Assembly: GCA_024305405.1 (NCBI GenBank)
Contig: JAKNDB010000086.1
Span: forward strand, 736,001-800,000
DNA from: Dirofilaria immitis
Lineage: Eukaryota; Nematoda; Chromadorea; Rhabditida; Onchocercidae
Length of the DNA stretch: 64,000 nt
Direction of reading: 5' to 3'
Position 1 is the first letter of the stretch. Every line of letters begins with the position of its first letter. Under the pieces are notes generated by a model. The model did no database searches. It was not told the DNA's origin and was given only the letters and a program-made list of their open reading frames with translations. Made by a program: the position numbers and the translations under genes. Shown here one piece after another: positions 61,178 through 64,000 of the stretch.

Positions 61178-62626
61178 CTATAAATTATTAAGTAATTCTA
61201 GAAAGTATCTCTTGTTGCTTGCTTCTATGCAAGTATCTTCCACTATCCCTGTCTTCTATTCCATGACATCCTTCGCTTAAATCTCCTTACGTTTCGTATA
61301 TTTCATCTTAGCTATTGATTACTATTGATCCATGCCCCTTTATCTTACATTATTCTCTTGAAAGCATTCTAGGAGCCTTTTCGAATGAAACGGAGGTTGC
61401 ACCTGATAAAGTAGGTTATTCAATAGCGATTGCTTTATATAGCGTGAAGTATTTGAATATTAACTGAAGTGGTCTCGAAAAATATACACAGGATATTTTT
61501 TTCGTAATTTAAAATCTCTAAATTTATTCAACAATTAATGCAGAGGATTTATGAAGTGTAGTTATTAAAATGTGAAATTATTCATCATCTAAAAAACTAG
61601 AAAGAAAAAAGAGCAAATTCAAGATCATCATAATTAGGTCTACAATCCAAATGATCCAGAATTGTCATAATATTCGAATCAGAGATATCTGCGATTTGAG
61701 ACTGATAGCGACTGATAAATGTGTTTAAATCGAGGTAAGATTAAATGATGGTAAATTTTCTCCCATTTGTTTCGAAGTTTTTTCTAACTGTCAAGTATAC
61801 TGATCCTACAATTAGATTTGCAAATAAAATTCCTTAATGTTAATCTCTGGTGTCTTCATAACCTTATGGAATATTTAAATTTGATTTCTCTATTTACTTC
61901 GACCGTATTTTTTATAAACACATATAAATTTTAATCCTGTTTCACATCAGCTGTTTTATTTTCGTTAATTAACAGCTTTATATTTTTATTGATACCATTG
62001 TAATATATCGAATTTGAACTTGTAGTTCTGAAACTTGTAGTTTTGATATGAAATTTGGAAATTTGCTTCCTTCATATATTATATCATAAAATTTAACTTC
62101 TGTGTTATTCATTGTATTTCCGCGATCTATTCCATTCATTTTAGTTACGATTCGAATTGACATATTTTGAATTGGATCCTAACCGATTTAGGAAGAAAGA
62201 TGAAGAATCAGAAATTCCAGTTTAAGTTTTCGCTACTCCGGAACAATAGAGGCAAAGAAATTTAGAAGCAAATAAATATCTATTGAAGATTGTTGATATT
62301 TATTTAGAAATAAAAATGAAAGTTTTACAGACATAAAAATTAAGAAGAATTAATGCAAGAAAAGTTGGTTTTCTGAAAAAAAAATAAATATTATTTCTAA
62401 ATAAGTGTCTCTGCAAACATAGCTTAAGTTGTAGGGAAAAGAAATCTTTAATTTCCATGTACAAAGTTCCTTTAATTATTTTTGCTAAATGATGAACGAA
62501 TCACGTTTTACTGACAGTTGGAGCTTGAAGATATTATGAGATATGGAAGTAATCATGATGCCCAACTCGCTGGTAACTTTCATTTACCACAAAAATGCAT
62601 GAAATCTGAACATTTTAGAATGCAGA

Positions 62627-62878
62627 TTGAGACTTCGTGGAATGAAATTACATGGAAACAATAAAAGACGAAAACTTCAGAATCATCCCAGATATGTTTT
62701 TTGCGAAATAATCCATCCATTTCAGACAACACATCTGGAAAAAACCATGAGCCGACCATATCATCATTTTCGAGAAAATTCGTTTTGCAATCAAGTATTT
62801 TTGATTGCAACACTAGTAACTTATTTATTGGTCTGTATATTGCTATCTTATACAATTGATATGCTATTAAATTTATAA
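62627..62878 (+). other. Unassigned ORF with a C-terminal membrane segment
   Basis: Open frame of about 83 codons after an acceptor-like AGAATGCAG. The basic N-terminal half includes MKLHGNNKRRKLQNHPRYVF, followed by a hydrophobic helix (VFLIATLVTYLLVCILLSY) and a stop. It could be the last exon of a small membrane protein. Product not recognised, and no partner exons were found. Confidence 0.25.
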
Positions 62879-62947
62879 TTGATATGTTATTGAATTTATA
62901 AAAACTAGCCTATTCTTATAAATTTATAAAAACTAGCCTATTCTTAT
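62856..62947. repeat. Short tandem duplications
   Basis: Two adjacent duplications. An approximately 22-bp unit (AATTGATATG-TATT-AATTTAT) lies at about 62856-62899, and an approximately 27-bp unit containing AATTTATAAAAACTAGCCTA is repeated at about 62892-62947. Confidence 0.7.
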
Positions 62948-63237
62948 TAGGAGAAATATAGCTTAATTTCCCAAATTTTCACGCTACAAATATGAATAGA
63001 AAAATAAAAAGGCAGAAAATAATAATTGCTTTCTCTACATTTTCTAATATTATTTCAAAGAGCTTCTGGCTGAGGACAAGCTGCATTTGTGGCCATCTCT
63101 TCATTATCTCTCTCTCCTCATTAACAGTTTTAAGTTGGAAGAAGCCGAGAAGTGTACAAATTAGCTTGATTGTGATAAGTTTAAATTCTCCATTCATTCA
63201 TTCATATATAGTGCCTTCTTTAAACTAATTAATTAAT

Positions 63238-63752
63238 ATGTTTTTATGTATTAAATCTACACTTCGTTATACTTCAACTATCATAATTGCTAGTAGTAAT
63301 CACTCAAGTTTCTTATGTTTTCTTTCAGTACCGATTAGATGTGCAATGTTCATTGCTTTTTCCGGTGATTTGCTTACCATATTTGTTTTTATAAGCTTTT
63401 GTATCAGTACCTACCCTCTAATTACCTATAGTTCAACAAAGGAATCAATAATAGCTGGACGATATTATTTTGGTATATTGTTTTTCTCCTCCTTGATGTT
63501 ATTTTTCCCAGTTCTTGTTTCTTATATGGTGAGTTTCATACTTTAGACTTTATAAGCGATGGAATATTTAAATTCGGCACCTCACTCATTACTTTTATTA
63601 CAGTATATTTTGCTATACCAATTTATGGAATAGGTAAAGCTGTACTAATACCAATGCATTCCCGGTTGTCTAAAGCAATAACTGCACCAATCCTTGTGAG
63701 TGCACTGCTGGATGCTGTTGTTTTTGTGGAATTCTCATTGGAGTTTTCATAG
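63238..63752 (+). pseudogene. Decayed Wolbachia-like NuoL/Mrp-type proton antiporter fragment
   Basis: Intronless bacterial-type membrane protein fragment. Clear homology starts near 63298. The first frame reads AMFIAFSGDLLTIFVFISFC, then ISTYPLITYSSTKESIIAGR and YYFGILFFSS, and stops at 63544-63546. Reading resumes after a frameshift with FGTSLITFITVYFAIPIYGI, then GKAVLIPMHSRLSKAITAPI and LVSALLDAVV. These match the core of the NuoL/M/N and Mrp antiporter family, whose members carry GIGKA(A/V)L.P.H.WL..A..AP.PVSALLHAV (known). They translocate protons or sodium across the bacterial membrane. Here the invariant Trp before Leu is replaced by Arg, the HAV motif is DAV, and at least one frame break plus a stop show decay. 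Source is inferred to be Wolbachia. Which subunit it was is uncertain. Confidence 0.75.
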
Positions 63753-63771
63753 CGAGCACTATATATTTATC

Positions 63772-63794
63772 CATCTATCTATCTATCTAATCTC

Positions 63795-63826
<32 letters not shown>

Positions 63827-64000
63827 ATCTATCTATCTATCTATCTATCTAATCTATCTATCTATCTATCTAATCTATCTATCTATCTATCTATCTATCT
63901 AATCTATCTATCTATCTATCTAATCTATCTATCTATCTATCTATCTAATCTATCTAATCTATCTAATCTATCTATCTGTCTATCTAATCTATCTATCTGT
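63772..64000. repeat. (ATCT)n microsatellite with interspersed AATC variants
   Basis: Tetranucleotide ATCT repeated to the end of the window, interrupted regularly by TCTAATC phase slips, giving a higher-order pattern of 4-7 ATCT units per block. It continues past the right edge. Confidence 0.97.

Overview
The window looks like nuclear DNA of a filarial-type nematode. It is AT-rich, its genes carry many short introns with nematode-style splice sites (poly-T followed by CAG or TAG), and it contains broken, intronless gene fragments of alpha-proteobacterial type, as expected from old Wolbachia-to-nucleus transfers. Species cannot be fixed from the sequence alone. Gene models here were built by reading exons by eye; exon edges are best estimates.

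Layout. (1) 1-1864 (+): 3' part of a Sac-domain phosphoinositide phosphatase of INPP5F/SAC2 type. (2) 5017 to about 31246 (+): a complete VPS13-family lipid-transfer protein gene of roughly 50 exons and 26 kb. (3) About 31.2-36.9 kb: no recognised gene. (4) 36994-45725 (+): a WWP1/ITCH-type HECT E3 ubiquitin ligase (C2, four WW domains, HECT). (5) 48046-51885 (-): a DHHC palmitoyltransferase in about nine exons. Its last intron is largely filled by a decayed Wolbachia-like hslU fragment (+) and a second bacterial-looking fragment (-). (6) About 52-62.5 kb: mostly AT-rich DNA with a few unassigned exon-like frames. (7) 63.2-63.75 kb: a second bacterial-like pseudogene, of the NuoL/Mrp proton-antiporter family, followed by an ATCT microsatellite running off the window.

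The three best-preserved genes all act on endomembranes: VPS13 moves bulk lipid at contact sites, the HECT ligase ubiquitinates membrane cargo, and the DHHC enzyme S-acylates proteins at Golgi-type membranes. The SAC2-type phosphatase acts on endosomal phosphoinositides. I infer no operon: the genes are kilobases apart and one is on the other strand.

Most striking observations: the bacterial DNA inside a host intron; the second bacterial fragment beside the microsatellite; more than a dozen apparent one-base deletions, nearly all in homopolymer runs, across three otherwise intact genes (most likely sequencing undercalls); two probable GC-AG introns; and a 23-bp intronic hairpin.
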